The notes below the pieces were generated by a model, which saw only the letters and a list, made by a program, of their open reading frames with translations, was not told the DNA's origin and ran no database searches. Shown in pieces: positions 1 to 12,043 of a DNA stretch of 64,000 bases. The translations under genes were made by a program, and so were the position numbers. The first letter of the stretch is position 1, and each line of letters begins with the position of its first letter. The stretch covers positions 434,001 through 498,000 of the forward strand of contig JAPFFF010000053.1 of assembly GCA_039105265.1 (NCBI GenBank), read 5' to 3'. The stretch comes from Tritrichomonas musculus (Eukaryota > Parabasalia > Tritrichomonadida > Tritrichomonadidae).

Positions 1-1743
1 TATGCAGTCGTCTTCTTCCATTTTTTCAATGAGAGAGTTTTGCTCACTTGCGTTGGCCAAGCATGCTTCAATTCTATTCAAATTTCGAATCAAACTTTTG
101 ACATTTGTGTTGTTGAATATGATGCAAATACCTTCAGAACACATGACTACATTTCCGTAGATGTGTGTTGTCTTTCCTTTTCTGTGCTTTTGGATATCGG
201 AAATAGAAAAAGTTATGAATTTTGAATTGGAAAGATAATCAACAATCTTCGTTTCATCTTCACAATAAATCATTTTAAATTTCAAATAGATCTCTTGGAG
301 ATCTTTGTTGTCAATTATCTGGGTCATTAAGGATTTCACCTTGGTCATATAAATTTTGGCCTTAACCGTACTTTTTTCTTCTTCATAATTAAGTGTCAGT
401 TTTGACAGTGACACAAAAAGCCAGTAAGAAAAGTACTTATCTTTAAGCTCGAGTACTTGACTGACAACATTTGTGTAGAAAAGGTCAATTAATTCACTTA
501 TTTTTGGCCTTTTTGACGGTTCTTCGCTTGTGCACTGAAGGATCATTTTTTGTATGTATAAATAGTCTTCCGTAAAACCGTCAAAATTCAATGATTTGAC
601 ACTTTTTGGTACTTCTTCGGTAACAATGAAATAAAGAAGCATTCCGAACGAATAAATGTCAACTTCAGATGAGCAATTCTCTGAAATTTCGGGGGCAACA
701 AAACCGTTTTGGTTACTTTTTGTTTTACGATGAGGAGGTAAGTAATTGTCAGTTTCGCCATTGTAGAGTAAATGGTCAACGTCAGTTAGAATAACCGTTT
801 TGTTGGAATCAACTAAAAAGTGGTTCGGACTCAAATCTCGGCACACAAAATGATTGTCGTGGAAGTACTCAATTAACGTCATTATCTCAAAAATCATCTT
901 TATCTTCTCTTCAATCTCCAGCTCCATCTTCTCAATTTGATCCAATGTGAGGCCATTTACGCATTCAATTGCTAAACCGTTTTTATTATCGCCGCCTAAA
1001 GTGTAGCCGTAATATTGGGGTACCAATGGGTGCTTGATGTTCATAAAATTTCTATGCTCGGAATTGAATAGTTTATTTTTTGGATCCTCTGAAAAAATTT
1101 TTAGATAAATTGCTTTTTTTGCTTCGAAATGATAGATTAGGTCAATGAGTATGCTGGCGTCGGTCGTTATATGTCTTATTGTAAAGAAGTCTTCATCCTC
1201 TAATTTGACATCATTCGATTTTGAATCGTATTCGAAAATATTAATTCGATCATATTCTTGATTGTCATCACTCAAGCTTTTTTCTATTAAAAAGGTAAAA
1301 ATACATTTAATAACGATATTCCAACTTTTTCTGGAATGTTCTTCGCTCAAAAAATTGTAGGTTTTGATCGACGATGAATATTTGGGAAAAATTAATCGAT
1401 ACGAATCTGAAAAAAGACGGGTAACGTTTTTGGATAAAATGTATATCGTCGAGTCTTTATGATTTTCAAAAAATATTTTAATAAACCATAAATCTAATAT
1501 TGATATAATAATAACAGTCTCATCAAAACAAATAATCAAGTATTCTTCGCCATCTTTGGATATTTTATCGACAATTATAATATTTGATTGATTTTCTCTT
1601 TGGTTAATCACATCAGTTTGCTGATTATCGTATGTGATTAAAAAGCACTTAAAGTTTTGCAAAATTTGATTGATATTTTCATTAATATAATTAATTTGGC
1701 GCTCATTGAAAAGATCTATAAATTCTGAAAAACTTTGTAGCAT
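1..1743 (-). CDS. Protein kinase-like protein (TKL-like, atypical), 3' end outside window
   Basis: An open frame of at least 581 codons starts at 1743 and is still open at the left edge, so the C terminus is missing. Residues 1-190 are an unrecognised trichomonad-type N-terminal region. A kinase domain spans about 195-400: AIYLK with the candidate ATP-binding lysine K215, then KHPLVPQYYGY, the catalytic loop CRDLSPNHF (D303, N307), and APE at 350-352, followed by SFGMLLYFIV. The HRD histidine is replaced by cysteine, and the metal-binding DFG is DVD (321-323). The aspartates survive, so weak activity is possible, but it may be a pseudokinase. TKL-like kinases with a long N-terminal region are very numerous in trichomonads. 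The substrate is unknown. An Inr-like TCATT lies about 30 bases upstream, supporting this start. No other long frame competes on either strand. Confidence 0.85.
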   Translation of the reverse strand, partial: MLQSFSEFIDLFNERQINYINENINQILQNFKCFLITYDNQQTDVINQRENQSNIIIVDKISKDGEEYLIICFDETVIIISILDLWFIKIFFENHKDSTIYILSKNVTRLFSDSYRLIFPKYSSSIKTYNFLSEEHSRKSWNIVIKCIFTFLIEKSLSDDNQEYDRINIFEYDSKSNDVKLEDEDFFTIRHITTDASILIDLIYHFEAKKAIYLKIFSEDPKNKLFNSEHRNFMNIKHPLVPQYYGYTLGGDNKNGLAIECVNGLTLDQIEKMELEIEEKIKMIFEIMTLIEYFHDNHFVCRDLSPNHFLVDSNKTVILTDVDHLLYNGETDNYLPPHRKTKSNQNGFVAPEISENCSSEVDIYSFGMLLYFIVTEEVPKSVKSLNFDGFTEDYLYIQKMILQCTSEEPSKRPKISELIDLFYTNVVSQVLELKDKYFSYWLFVSLSKLTLNYEEEKSTVKAKIYMTKVKSLMTQIIDNKDLQEIYLKFKMIYCEDETKIVDYLSNSKFITFSISDIQKHRKGKTTHIYGNVVMCSEGICIIFNNTNVKSLIRNLNRIEACLANASEQNSLIEKMEEDDCI

Positions 1744-1770
1744 CAAATTTGTACGTAAATCGCTTTTAAT

Positions 1771-1775
1771 AATGA
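1771..1775 (-). promoter_or_regulatory. Inr-like initiator of the kinase gene
   Basis: On the minus strand TCATT fits the trichomonad initiator TCA(+1)Y(T/A), with the A about 30 bases from the ATG at 1743. Trichomonad messages have very short leaders, so the distance is acceptable but not ideal. The motif is short and could arise by chance. Confidence 0.4.
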
Positions 1776-4700
1776 AAAAGACACGTTATTTTTTTTTGAG
1801 AATATAACTTCATCTCTTATTTCAAAAAGTTTTCAAGATATTTTTCATCTTATTTTCAAAATATAGTGGTAAAAAAATGTAAATAGTAAAAATAAAATAA
1901 TAAAATTATATTTTATAAATATTAAATAAATTATAAATATTAAAATTAATATTTTTTATGCAAAAATAATTAATTATTTGAGGAAATTTTATATGTTTGA
2001 TTGATATTTCAATTAATAATTAATATACAAGTTATTTATCTTCTATAATTTCTTTTATTTTAAAACGTTTTATAGTTATGACATTTTGATATATATATAT
2101 TATAAAAATGTAATGTTGATATATCATGTCTACTCAAGTAATTGGTAATTGGCATGATTTTAAAACAAATTAACTGATGATTTAAGGAAAAGGAAATTGA
2201 AAGCTCTTTATTTTTGTTTTTGGAAGTCCAAAGTTCAAGATTCAAGAAAACTTTGATGATAAAAAAATATTTTAATGGAAAAGTTGATTTTCATTCAGAT
2301 GGTGTTGTTGTATTCTTTTTTATGTTGGAGGAAAACTTCTAAATCAAGATATGTGACATCTTGTAAATGGAAAAAGTAGAAAGAAGTCACGCATTTCTCA
2401 AAGAAAACTTGCCAATTACTATTGAATTGACCAAACTTTCAAGTGATTCTTGATAACCTTGGAAGAAATCCCTACAATTTGTTTTAGTTAAATAAATCAC
2501 AAAAAATTGAGAGATCATTTGGTCAATAACCATACATAATTATCTAATTTAAGGTTATAATTCTGATGAGTGTCATAAACTTAAGTTTTTAGAGAATACT
2601 AATGTCAAGTCTAAACATTAAAATTGTGGTGAATACTAAACAAAGATTCCAACACATTTTAAATGCGTTTCCATTATAAATTTGATGATTATTTAAATTC
2701 TTTTGGCTTTGTTAATCATTAAAGAATAAGAATAATGCTAATGAATTTATTATCAACATTAGGTTGTAAATATCATGTTATCAAAGAGTATAACTTTTAT
2801 CATTTCATTATTAAAAAGATTTTTTAATAAATTTTGTAGACTAAAAAAATGTTGTTAACGTTTCAATGAGTTTAATAATATTAGCCATTAATTTAATAAT
2901 ATCACTATTTTTTATAGCCATTTCTTCTATCTGCTAGTAATAGTTTCGCTATTGGAGAGAAAATTCTTTATAGCCATTTCTTCTATCTGCTTGGTCAATA
3001 GATTTCTGAATTTACAGTCTCCTTATTTCTGCCAGATTTATACATAAATCAACAAAAAATCATCAAAAAAGCAATCGAAATATCGATAGACGACTCAGCA
3101 AAGCCCAAAAAATCGAGATATAGACAGATCAGCGAAACCAAATCCTACCGATTACCGACGGAATATACAAAAATTGAAAAGTTTTTAGATTTACGATCAC
3201 TATCTAAGCATATAATGCTGAATTTGAAGTTCCTTTTGGCATGCATATTTCATTTTTTTGAGATTTTTCTTAAACCTCTCTTTTTAGTTGAATATATAAT
3301 AAACATTTAATAAAAATTTATATTTGATAATGCTTTATTGTATAATTTTTCTTTTTTCTTGTTTTTTTAAGTTTTTATTATCTAAGAATCGGTTAACTTT
3401 TTCAATGCTTTTTTGGTCAAATTTCTTTTTTTCTTCTCAAAATAAATTGTTCAAAATAAGCCTAAGAAAGCTTTTCTAAAACAAAAAAATATATAAAATA
3501 GCAATATTTATATATTTTAAAGATAACTACATATTTATTTTCCATAAATAAGGAATTTGGTTTGATAAAATACGGACCAAAAATAAATTTTCTATTTGAC
3601 TATTGCATCATATGGAGCATCTGATGACAATTCTAAATATACCAATATAAACAAAATATATTAAAGTTTTGCCTTAAAAAATTGCAAATATTACTTGAAA
3701 AAGTGAAACTTTTTGTGAACTAATTGGTAAATTTGCTTTTTACCGTGATATTCATATAGAGTGAGGAATGAAAGTAATATTTGGCAGAGTAAGTATGGTT
3801 GTATCTTGTTAACATCAAAAGATATTTACAAATTTGATGTTCCAAAATTCAAATTTTTGGATAAAAATAAGAATATAGCTTCATCTATTAATAACTAAGA
3901 TGATGATAAATTTTGTTTTGAGATTGATAAAGTGGATATATGACTTTTAGCACTCCAACTAAAAATTAAACGGACAAAAAATGTAACCATCACACAAAAT
4001 TTTATAAAATTGAGAGGAGAAAAAAGAATTGTCACCAATTTGAATAAATTTTCCGACGATAAATTTTTAATTCAGAAAAAATTGTGAGTATTTAAATTCA
4101 AGTGAATAATTGAATTAAATATAAATCTATTTATATCTCTAAAAAACAATCGATATTTATAAAATATAAAATTAAATATATTTAATATATATTTTATAAC
4201 ATATTATTATTATACTTATTTGTTGTAAAATATAAAATATGAGGGCTTTTTTGTAACTTAAAAATCGTGTCAGAGTTCTCTTCTGCGATTTTAGATGGAC
4301 GTTTATAAATATGGGTAATAGTACCCGTACGGGTACTAAAAATTTTTTTAAAAATTCTTTATATTAATATATTTTATTAAGTATATTCCATATTATATAA
4401 AAAATATTTAATGAAAGAGTTTTGTTCGTCAGGTGGAGTTTTATGAGTATTTTTATTAATTTTCGTAAACCATTGAAATTATAAAAAAAATTCATCAAAT
4501 ATTTTTCATGTTTTTGCATAAAAAAAGTCATAAAATATTAAATGCATCTTTATTATATGAAAATGTTTAATAAAAAAATTAATTCAATCGATCTTGTAAT
4601 AATACCATTTTAAATCTCTATGAATTAAATGATAAATGTGTAAAATGAAGAATGATTTTTGCATAATATAATATGATTTATCTTTTAAATCTTTTTCTAC

Positions 4701-6216
4701 TCTTGAAAACATGAATTGCTAAAATCTGATATTAAATATTCTCAATGAATTTTTTTAAAAATGCCTTAAGATATGCGCTGATGATTTATTTATTTACCAT
4801 AATTGGTTTAAATAAGAGATTGTTGGGAGAAATTAATGAATATGTCGTATTCTTTGTATTTTTATTATAAATTAAAACTAATTTATCTCAGTAAAAAAAG
4901 AATTTTCTTTGTTTTTAACAGAGCAATTTAAAAGATGACTATTGGAATAATGCATATTTTAATATATAATTTATCAAAAAATATTTTGAATGCTTTAATT
5001 TCCTTCTTGAAAAAAAAAAAAGCAATTTAAAAAAATTCAATATGAACCGGAAATAGTCAAATATCCAACCGGAAATAGTCAAAAAGTTTTTGACATATTA
5101 AAAAAAATCCTTGAAAAAGATTCATGCCAATTTTTTTTTTCATTCAAAAATTTAAATTTTTTTAAAAAATTAAAGGTTAAAACACAGCTACGCCTGACGA
5201 GTCGTTTTTTATTTTCATATATTTATTGTGATATATATTAATTATCCTATAAATTGATATATAGTTATCCCTTGAGAATTAAACAACCATTCCAAAAAAT
5301 GAGTTGTAAAATACATTTTTTTTTAAATTTTATTTTTTTTCATGAAAAAAATTGTTTTATTTTATATAAATAATTATTAAATATTAATATTATATATATT
5401 AGTTAAATATACGATAATTATGAATTAAAAATATTTTTTCATTAAGATATTTATATATATTTAATGATTTTTGGCAATTATGTAACTTCTTTCCCTTTGA
5501 ATAAATAATCAAAACAATAAGTATTTCATATAATACAATAAATGTTTAAAATAAACATATAATAAAATTATTGAGATATAAAATATTAAAGGAAATAAAA
5601 GCAAAATATTAAATAGACAAAATACGTTATTTTAGTCCCTGCACTTCTGAAAAATTAAAATGTTTTTCATTCAAAATCAAATTTAACATTAAATGGCTGA
5701 ATTATGTCCATAATTTTTATTAATAATGTGAAACAAATTTTATGACATAAAATGAAAAATACGATATGAAAGTTATAAGTATCGATTTTTTTCTGAAAAC
5801 ACTATATCAAAAAGTTAAAATACTATAATTTCAATTGTATACAATCAAAAAAAAAAAAAATTTTTTTATATTTATTTTTTAAAAGAATAATATTATATTT
5901 ATATAAAATATACGATTAAATCATATATTAATAAACAATAATGCATGCAAATAATACATTTTTTCTTTTTTAGTCTGGATACTTAAGAATGAAAATTTGT
6001 TATATCAACAAATTGAATTACTTTATACAAATTTTTTAAAAAAAATAGTTAATTATTTTGATATTACCATTTGTTACAAATAAAAATATTTTGTATTAAT
6101 TTGTAATATATGATAAAATAAAAAATAAAATGAAAATAATAATAATAATAAAAATAATTTATGAAGATATAAATATTTATTTTTTGATATATTTAGAAAA
6201 AAAATAAAATTCAGAA

Positions 6217-7076
6217 AAAGGTCGTACAACTAAATTGAATAAAAAATAAAATTAAATAAATTTATATTTATCTTAATATATAATTTATTTAATAATTATA
6301 ATATATAATTTATATATTTTATATCCAATATTATAAAATGTAATGGCTGAAATAAAGACTTTAATTAAAATTCAATATATATCGATTTCATATATATTTG
6401 CATCATTTAAAAAATATAGATGTCATTTGAATGGATATACTATGCGTTATACAAATAATATTTTACTTTTTGACGAAATCTTTCAGTAATTGAAATATTA
6501 AACTTTTTATATTTATGAAACCAATCAACTAAATCTTCATTTTTAGAAAAAACTGACATTTGATTTAGAATGAAATTCAAATATATTAGAAAGTAAATGC
6601 ATATAAATAAAATTGTATTCGTCATTTGGCTCCTGTAACGTCCAATTTTTTTAAAATCATCATTTATTAATTCAACAAATTCAATTTTTCTGCATTTTTG
6701 GCTAAAAAATGAATTTTTTTTTCAATAATAATAACTATTTTTATATAACACTTAATGTTTTACAAGCATATAAAAAGATATCAAAAGAATTAATGATTAA
6801 AATAAATTATATAAAAAGTTATTGCTATTCTAAATTTTTATAAAGTGTTATAAAATTCTTATCAAAAATAATTAAAATAAATTGAGATAAAATACTCAAA
6901 TTTATTTTCTGAAGAAAATTTAATATATACTTATATCCTTTTAGTTTTTATTTTAATTTGAATTTTGTACGATGCAAATATTTATAAAACTGATTATTAT
7001 TATTATAATAAAATATAATTGGTTTAAACAAACCAATCATTGAGTTTTACTGTTAAAATTCAGTTGTACGACCTTT
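6217..7076. repeat. Spaced inverted repeat, possible decayed small element
   Basis: AAAGGTCGTACAACT at 6217-6231 recurs as its reverse complement at 7062-7076. Similarity fades gradually for about ten bases on either side of each arm. The arms bracket about 830 bases of AT-rich, non-coding sequence. This could be the ends of a small non-autonomous DNA element, but I see no clear target duplication. Confidence 0.35.
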
Positions 7077-7247
7077 ATTCAGAAAAATCAATGCATAAAG
7101 AAATTTAATTTTAGTTTCAATAGAATTATTTATAAATTGAATTTAATGATACAGTTGTTTTTGTTTATTTTTTGAATTGTTTATTTTATTGAAATATGAA
7201 ATATTGAATTCACTAAACGTATAAAATAAATCTTTAAAAAACTTTCG

Positions 7248-7252
7248 TCACA
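7248..7252 (+). promoter_or_regulatory. Inr-like initiator of the LRR gene
   Basis: TCACA fits TCA(+1)Y(T/A). The A at 7250 lies six bases before the ATG at 7256, matching the very short leaders known for trichomonad genes, and it helps fix the start of the LRR gene. Confidence 0.6.
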
Positions 7253-7255
7253 ACT

Positions 7256-9340
7256 ATGCAATATTTTACGCCCTTCATAGGCATTAAAGCAAAGAAAATA
7301 GAAAGTATTTCAAAGCATTTATGTGATCAAGAAGAAATACTCTATGCTTCAAAAATTCATTTTAATTTTCCGCCAAGTCGTAACTTACCAGCTCAGACAG
7401 GATATGTTATCTTAACATGCGGATTTATTTATCTATTTACTAAAGATGCAAAAGAAATTAAACTCGAAGAACGAATTTGCCTATTTAATTGCCAAGAGAT
7501 TAAGTTTATTAATGAAAAAGGTAAAAACAGTAAAGCAGCTGTTTTAATAAAAACCCTTCCTGATCAAAATCTCTTCACTATTTTTGATGGGAAAAAGATG
7601 GAAATACTTTATGAATACTTAACTCAATGCATTCATTTAATTTCTAATGGTTTAACTTCTCAAATTAACATACCTAAGTTAACACCTGCTATTCAATTAG
7701 AATATTTACCAATACCATATGCAATTTTCAGGCGTGCTCTATACTTTATTCATATAGATATGAAACAACAAAAACTACCTCAAACGACAATTGATGGAGC
7801 TAGCTATTTTAACAATCCAAAAATCTACCATCAAGGGCAGTTATTGATTGACTCGAGCTTTCATCCAGGAAATTACACGTTTTATTTCGCAAAAGCAATT
7901 GGTCTTGATTCTCGCATTTACAAAATTATTTTCCAAGAGTTTTGTGATGATTTTATGAACTTTTTTGAAGCTCTTTTAATGCATGCATCCAAGATCCAGC
8001 AAATCAAATTTTCAGATTACATCACCTCAGCCCCCGTTTTCAACTTTGAGCGAATCAATCGATCCAACACTGCCACCTATGAATTTTTCAACTCAAGTTT
8101 CTATCTTCTTGAGAACTTTATGAATGGATGTATCAGCTATAATCGCAATATCACAGATATCAAGCTTTCCTCCCTAGCCATGCAACAAGCTGATCTTATC
8201 AATGTCTTCGACAATTTGAACAAGATTAAATGCTTCAACAACCTTTCTTCCTTCGGTCTTTTCAACATGCAATTTGGCCAATTTCCCTTTGAAGTTTTCA
8301 AAGAGTTTCTCAGCCTTCATCCGAAGCTTGAATCCTTATATTTCAACGCAATTGATGTCGAAGGCTCGACTCTTTTATCGGAGATTTGCAGCAGCCAAAC
8401 CGACATCCACCAACTTCACCTTAATCAACTCAATTTTGACAACCCTCTGAATTTGAAAGAAGGTGAAAATGAAGGTCAAATTATCACATCACTTCCGAAG
8501 AATTTAGTGTTGGCTGACTTCTCACACTCGAAGTTTAAGAACATCACTTTGAAGCCTCTTCTTGAACTTTTGACCTCTCAATTTCCAAATAGAGAATTCG
8601 CCTCAACCGACTTAATGGTCAATTTGAGTTATCTTCAGCCCAGGGAGAACACGTTTGTCAACACGTTCAAAGGACTCGATCACACGAAGTGCCAGCCAAA
8701 TATCGCCGATCTTAATTGGTCTGGTAACAACCTCAGCTTAGAATTGTTCAGCTTTTTGAGTACTCAGAAAAAGCTCCACTTTTTGTCATTGATGGACATC
8801 CACATTGACAAGCCGAAGAATTTCTTCCAGTCGCTCACAAAACTAATCAAGGAGACACCGATAATCGGCATCGATTTGGGCAGCAGCTTTTTCAGTCCAG
8901 AGTTCATCATCCCGTTCTTCGCAACTTGCTCAGAAATGAGGAAATTGCAGCACTTCTTCTTCCATTGCCAGCCGGAGCAAAACGAGATCGCTGACAAATT
9001 GGCTGATATGTTTTCAATGCTCACAAATTTGAAAGAGGTGGCGGTTAACATTTCAAAATTGAATAAAGAGACTTATTTGAAATTGGCCAATTCTATCGTC
9101 CAGAATAAGTCTATCGTCGCTTGCAATTTGATGAACTATGATAACGATAAAAAAGACCTCAAAAGAGTCGATTTGGCAAACATCGCCATCGCAATGCAGA
9201 ATATGAGAACCGTCTCTCTGATGGAGCAGAGGGCAGCTATACTGATCGCTAATAAAAGCACGTCTTTCAGTCTGGCATCGACTATTGAGGCAAAGTGTAA
9301 TAAATTGGATCACGTCGATTTGTTAGCTGAAGATTATTAA
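7256..9340 (+). CDS. CARMIL-like leucine-rich repeat protein
   Basis: This 694-residue protein begins six bases after an Inr-like motif. Residues 15-130 look like the PH-like fold that opens CARMIL/LRRC16 proteins (ILYASKIHFNF, GYVILTCGFIYLFT, then a predicted helix ending near 130). From about 220 to 650 there are irregular leucine-rich repeats of the ribonuclease-inhibitor type (for example LNQLNFDNPLNL, HFLSLMDIHI, VAVNISKL). There is no signal peptide or membrane segment. CARMIL proteins bind actin capping protein at the cell cortex. Trichomonads have many short relatives of about 700 residues without the C-terminal capping-protein-binding tail, and this appears to be one. A cytoskeletal role is inferred from the family. 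The second half is noticeably less AT-rich than the first. Confidence 0.8.
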   Translation: MQYFTPFIGIKAKKIESISKHLCDQEEILYASKIHFNFPPSRNLPAQTGYVILTCGFIYLFTKDAKEIKLEERICLFNCQEIKFINEKGKNSKAAVLIKTLPDQNLFTIFDGKKMEILYEYLTQCIHLISNGLTSQINIPKLTPAIQLEYLPIPYAIFRRALYFIHIDMKQQKLPQTTIDGASYFNNPKIYHQGQLLIDSSFHPGNYTFYFAKAIGLDSRIYKIIFQEFCDDFMNFFEALLMHASKIQQIKFSDYITSAPVFNFERINRSNTATYEFFNSSFYLLENFMNGCISYNRNITDIKLSSLAMQQADLINVFDNLNKIKCFNNLSSFGLFNMQFGQFPFEVFKEFLSLHPKLESLYFNAIDVEGSTLLSEICSSQTDIHQLHLNQLNFDNPLNLKEGENEGQIITSLPKNLVLADFSHSKFKNITLKPLLELLTSQFPNREFASTDLMVNLSYLQPRENTFVNTFKGLDHTKCQPNIADLNWSGNNLSLELFSFLSTQKKLHFLSLMDIHIDKPKNFFQSLTKLIKETPIIGIDLGSSFFSPEFIIPFFATCSEMRKLQHFFFHCQPEQNEIADKLADMFSMLTNLKEVAVNISKLNKETYLKLANSIVQNKSIVACNLMNYDNDKKDLKRVDLANIAIAMQNMRTVSLMEQRAAILIANKSTSFSLASTIEAKCNKLDHVDLLAEDY

Positions 9341-9526
9341 TAATTTAATTTTTTTTATTACTTTGAAATAAATAATTGAATAAAAAAAATGAAGAAAAGA
9401 AATTTTATCAATGACGAATATTTTTTTTTTTTTTTTTTAATTTTGAGGAGATGTGAAGAAATGTTTAGATTAGTGAATATGGTTCTTTTTTCATTGGAAA
9501 TATTTTAATCAATTTGATAGAATCAA

Positions 9527-9608
9527 GACAACTTGGCCGAGTGGTTAAGGCGAGGGATTGCTAATCCCTTGGGCTTGTCCCGCGTGGGTTCGAATCCCAT
9601 GGTTGTCG
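9527..9608 (+). tRNA. tRNA-Ser (anticodon GCU)
   Basis: An 82-base cloverleaf. The acceptor GACAACT pairs with GGTTGTC, the D arm is TGGCCGAGTGGTTAAGGC, and the anticodon stem AGGGA/TCCCT encloses the loop TTGCTAA with GCT at 9560-9562. A long class II variable arm follows, then the T arm with GGTTCGAATCC. The long variable arm together with GCT identifies the serine isoacceptor reading AGY codons. Internal A and B boxes are intact and a T run follows directly. Confidence 0.97.
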
Positions 9609-9624
9609 TTTTTTTTTTTTTTTG
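9609..9624 (+). terminator. RNA polymerase III terminator of tRNA-Ser
   Basis: A run of 16 T residues begins right after the discriminator base of the tRNA, as expected for Pol III termination. Confidence 0.9.
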
Positions 9625-12043
9625 ATTTCTTTCAATTTCCATTTTTATAGTTATTTTTGGTTGCTTTTAGTCCTATTAATAAAATGATTTAAATTATTTT
9701 ATGATTTCAGAGAAATCATTTTTATATATTATAAAATATGATTTTGATCACTGAATATTATTCAACCTTATGGCAATTTTCAACAAAACTCTAAAATTTA
9801 TTACCTCATTTGTAGACTTCACTTTTTGTACAAACCTTGTTCTACAAAGAACGATAGAAATAATACAAGGTTTATAAAATCTCTGAAAAAAGATAATATA
9901 CTAAATAATTTTTTGTGAATAAATAAAGTAGCAATTAAATCATTTTATAAAATCTTTTTTGTAAAAGTAAAATGCATTTTTTAAAAATCATTTTTTGTAA
10001 AGGTGAAATGATTGACAAATTTAAAAAGCATATAATCACTCTATGAGCAAACCAATTCACATTACTCAAGATTTTTAGATTATTTACTATTATTATATAG
10101 TTTTATAAACTTTTAATTTCATTTTAACGCATAAAGCCAATACTAAAAAGCGATTATATAAAATGTAAATTTAAGTGCCTCAAAAATTTAATTTTATCTG
10201 CACATTGATTTTTTTAATAAAATTTAATTTGAAAACTTGATTTTTTTGCCAAAAACATTTAAATACAACAACCAAAATATGGATTAAAGAATATAAACGT
10301 TAAAAAGTTACGTTAAAGAATTTGCAATGTGAAAAAAGGGCTACTCATTTGGTATTAAATACTTTGGACTGAATTTATCCAACAACTAATTAGATCTTTC
10401 TGAGTTAATTTAAAATTGAATATTCTATTCCTTCAGAAATTTGGGAGAATTTTTTCGAATTTGAAAAAAACTCGATCATATTTAAATATTGATTACCTTT
10501 CGGACGTAATTGGAATTTTATAAAATTCAATGAAAATACGTATTAAAATATAAAAATTGCAGAAATGAAACATAATTACATATTATATATAAAAATAAAA
10601 AAAAAAAAAACTAGACGATGCTGTCACGTTAAGATAAAACTAATATTATGCAGCATTTCAATACTTATTTTTTTATTTGAAAGTAAAACAACATTGCAAA
10701 ATATTAGATTATTTACAAGAACTATAAAAGCAAGGGTAATGCATTATTTCAAAAATTTCTACAATAATAAAAATATATAATCTAGACGATGCTGTCAAGT
10801 TATGATAATACGCATATAATGAAATAATCAAATGATTTTGCTGTCACGAAATTGTTTTATTAAAAAATAAATGAATCTAAATCAAAATAATAATACAGTT
10901 AAACGATTAATAATGATAATAAAGTAACTTATAAAATAATTTAGCTGTCACGAAGTTGTATCTAAATGTAAAATAAATAATAAAGTCAATATTAATAGAA
11001 AATATATTATCAATTATGGCAACTTTATCTAAGTATTTTAAATATTTATTTGTTTATTTAAATTCAAGACACAATTACAAAATATTATTAGATATTTAGA
11101 TAAAAAAATTGAATGGATCAAAAACACGTTGATTTAAATCAATTCAAATCTATAACAAAATAATTGAATGTGATGCTCAAAAAGTTATAATGACAGTTAA
11201 TTTATAAATAAGTATAACTTTATATTTTTATTAGATAGCATATTATTTTATATTATTAATATATCAAGATACTATTATAAATTAAAATATAATAATAAAA
11301 TTGCATTAACTGTTAGGTAATGAGAAAATTATTTTTAGATTTCCATTTTAATTTCATATTTTTCTTATTTTTAATTTTGATATTTCATATTGGACGTATA
11401 TATAATTATTAAAACATATTTTTAATTTGTAAAAATAAGTGCAATGCAATAATAATATTATAATATTATAATAAAAATATATATAAAAAAAAGCAAAGCT
11501 GTTTAGTTTCGAACTCAATACTTTGGCCACAAATTAATTGAACCCAGAAAAAAATAAAGATATTTATCTTTAAATATAAATATTTTATCCTTTCAAATTT
11601 TCACGTAGACATAATCATTGATTACGTAATTGATTTTTTTTCTTGGTCTATCTTATTGAAAAAGTTTAAAAAGAAGGTAATTCTTAAAACCTCCGAAGGG
11701 CAAAATATTGATTTATTTCTTCCAAAAATTTTTCTTTTGTGTTATTATTTAGAAAATATATATATATATTTATAAATATAAATGTAAAATGATTTATTTT
11801 CATAACTTACAAATAAAAATAATTCGAATTTTATATTTGTAAAAATGAAATATTTAACTTTTTAATTAGAAATATAAAGCCGATTAAATTTTAAATGAAA
11901 TAACGGATAATATTAAAAATCATTGAATTTGTGCTAAATATTTCATTTATCAATTTTTATAATTAGTATTATTATATAAGTTGAAAGGAAGCTTAACCTA
12001 AAAATAGAAATGTAAAATTTGTTTAAGCTATTCAATTTAATTA
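9625..12043. other. AT-rich spacer with short dispersed repeats
   Basis: No supportable gene. A short motif built on GCTGTCACGAA/GTT recurs near 10619, 10791, 10843 and 10944, and two of the copies share the longer leader CTAGACGATGCTGTCA, suggesting a decayed tandem array with a period of very roughly 100-170 bases. A 71-codon frame at 10565-10780 spans part of it and looks random. The rest is A+T-rich with homopolymer runs. Confidence 0.6.

Larger units (their letters stand above)
1744..7255. other. Long AT-rich intergenic spacer
   Basis: Five and a half kilobases of extremely AT-rich DNA without a credible gene. The longest open frames are about 60 codons and look random. Stretches around 2.3-2.9 kb and 3.7-4.1 kb are less AT-rich and may be decayed genes, but I recognise no family in them. 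The visible structures are a perfect 18-bp palindrome at 4321-4338 and a widely spaced inverted repeat at 6217-7076 (separate entry). Confidence 0.7.

Noticed and set aside
2250-4100. Decayed ankyrin, BspA or galactose-binding gene remnants
   Set aside because: The stretch is less AT-rich than its neighbours, but no frame gives a recognisable motif.
6440-6625. 61-residue hydrophobic frame on the minus strand
   Set aside because: Short, in AT-rich DNA where such frames are expected by chance; no supporting context beyond lying between the inverted arms.
10565-10780. 71-residue frame on the plus strand
   Set aside because: Lysine/isoleucine-rich random composition, and it overlaps a decayed repeat.
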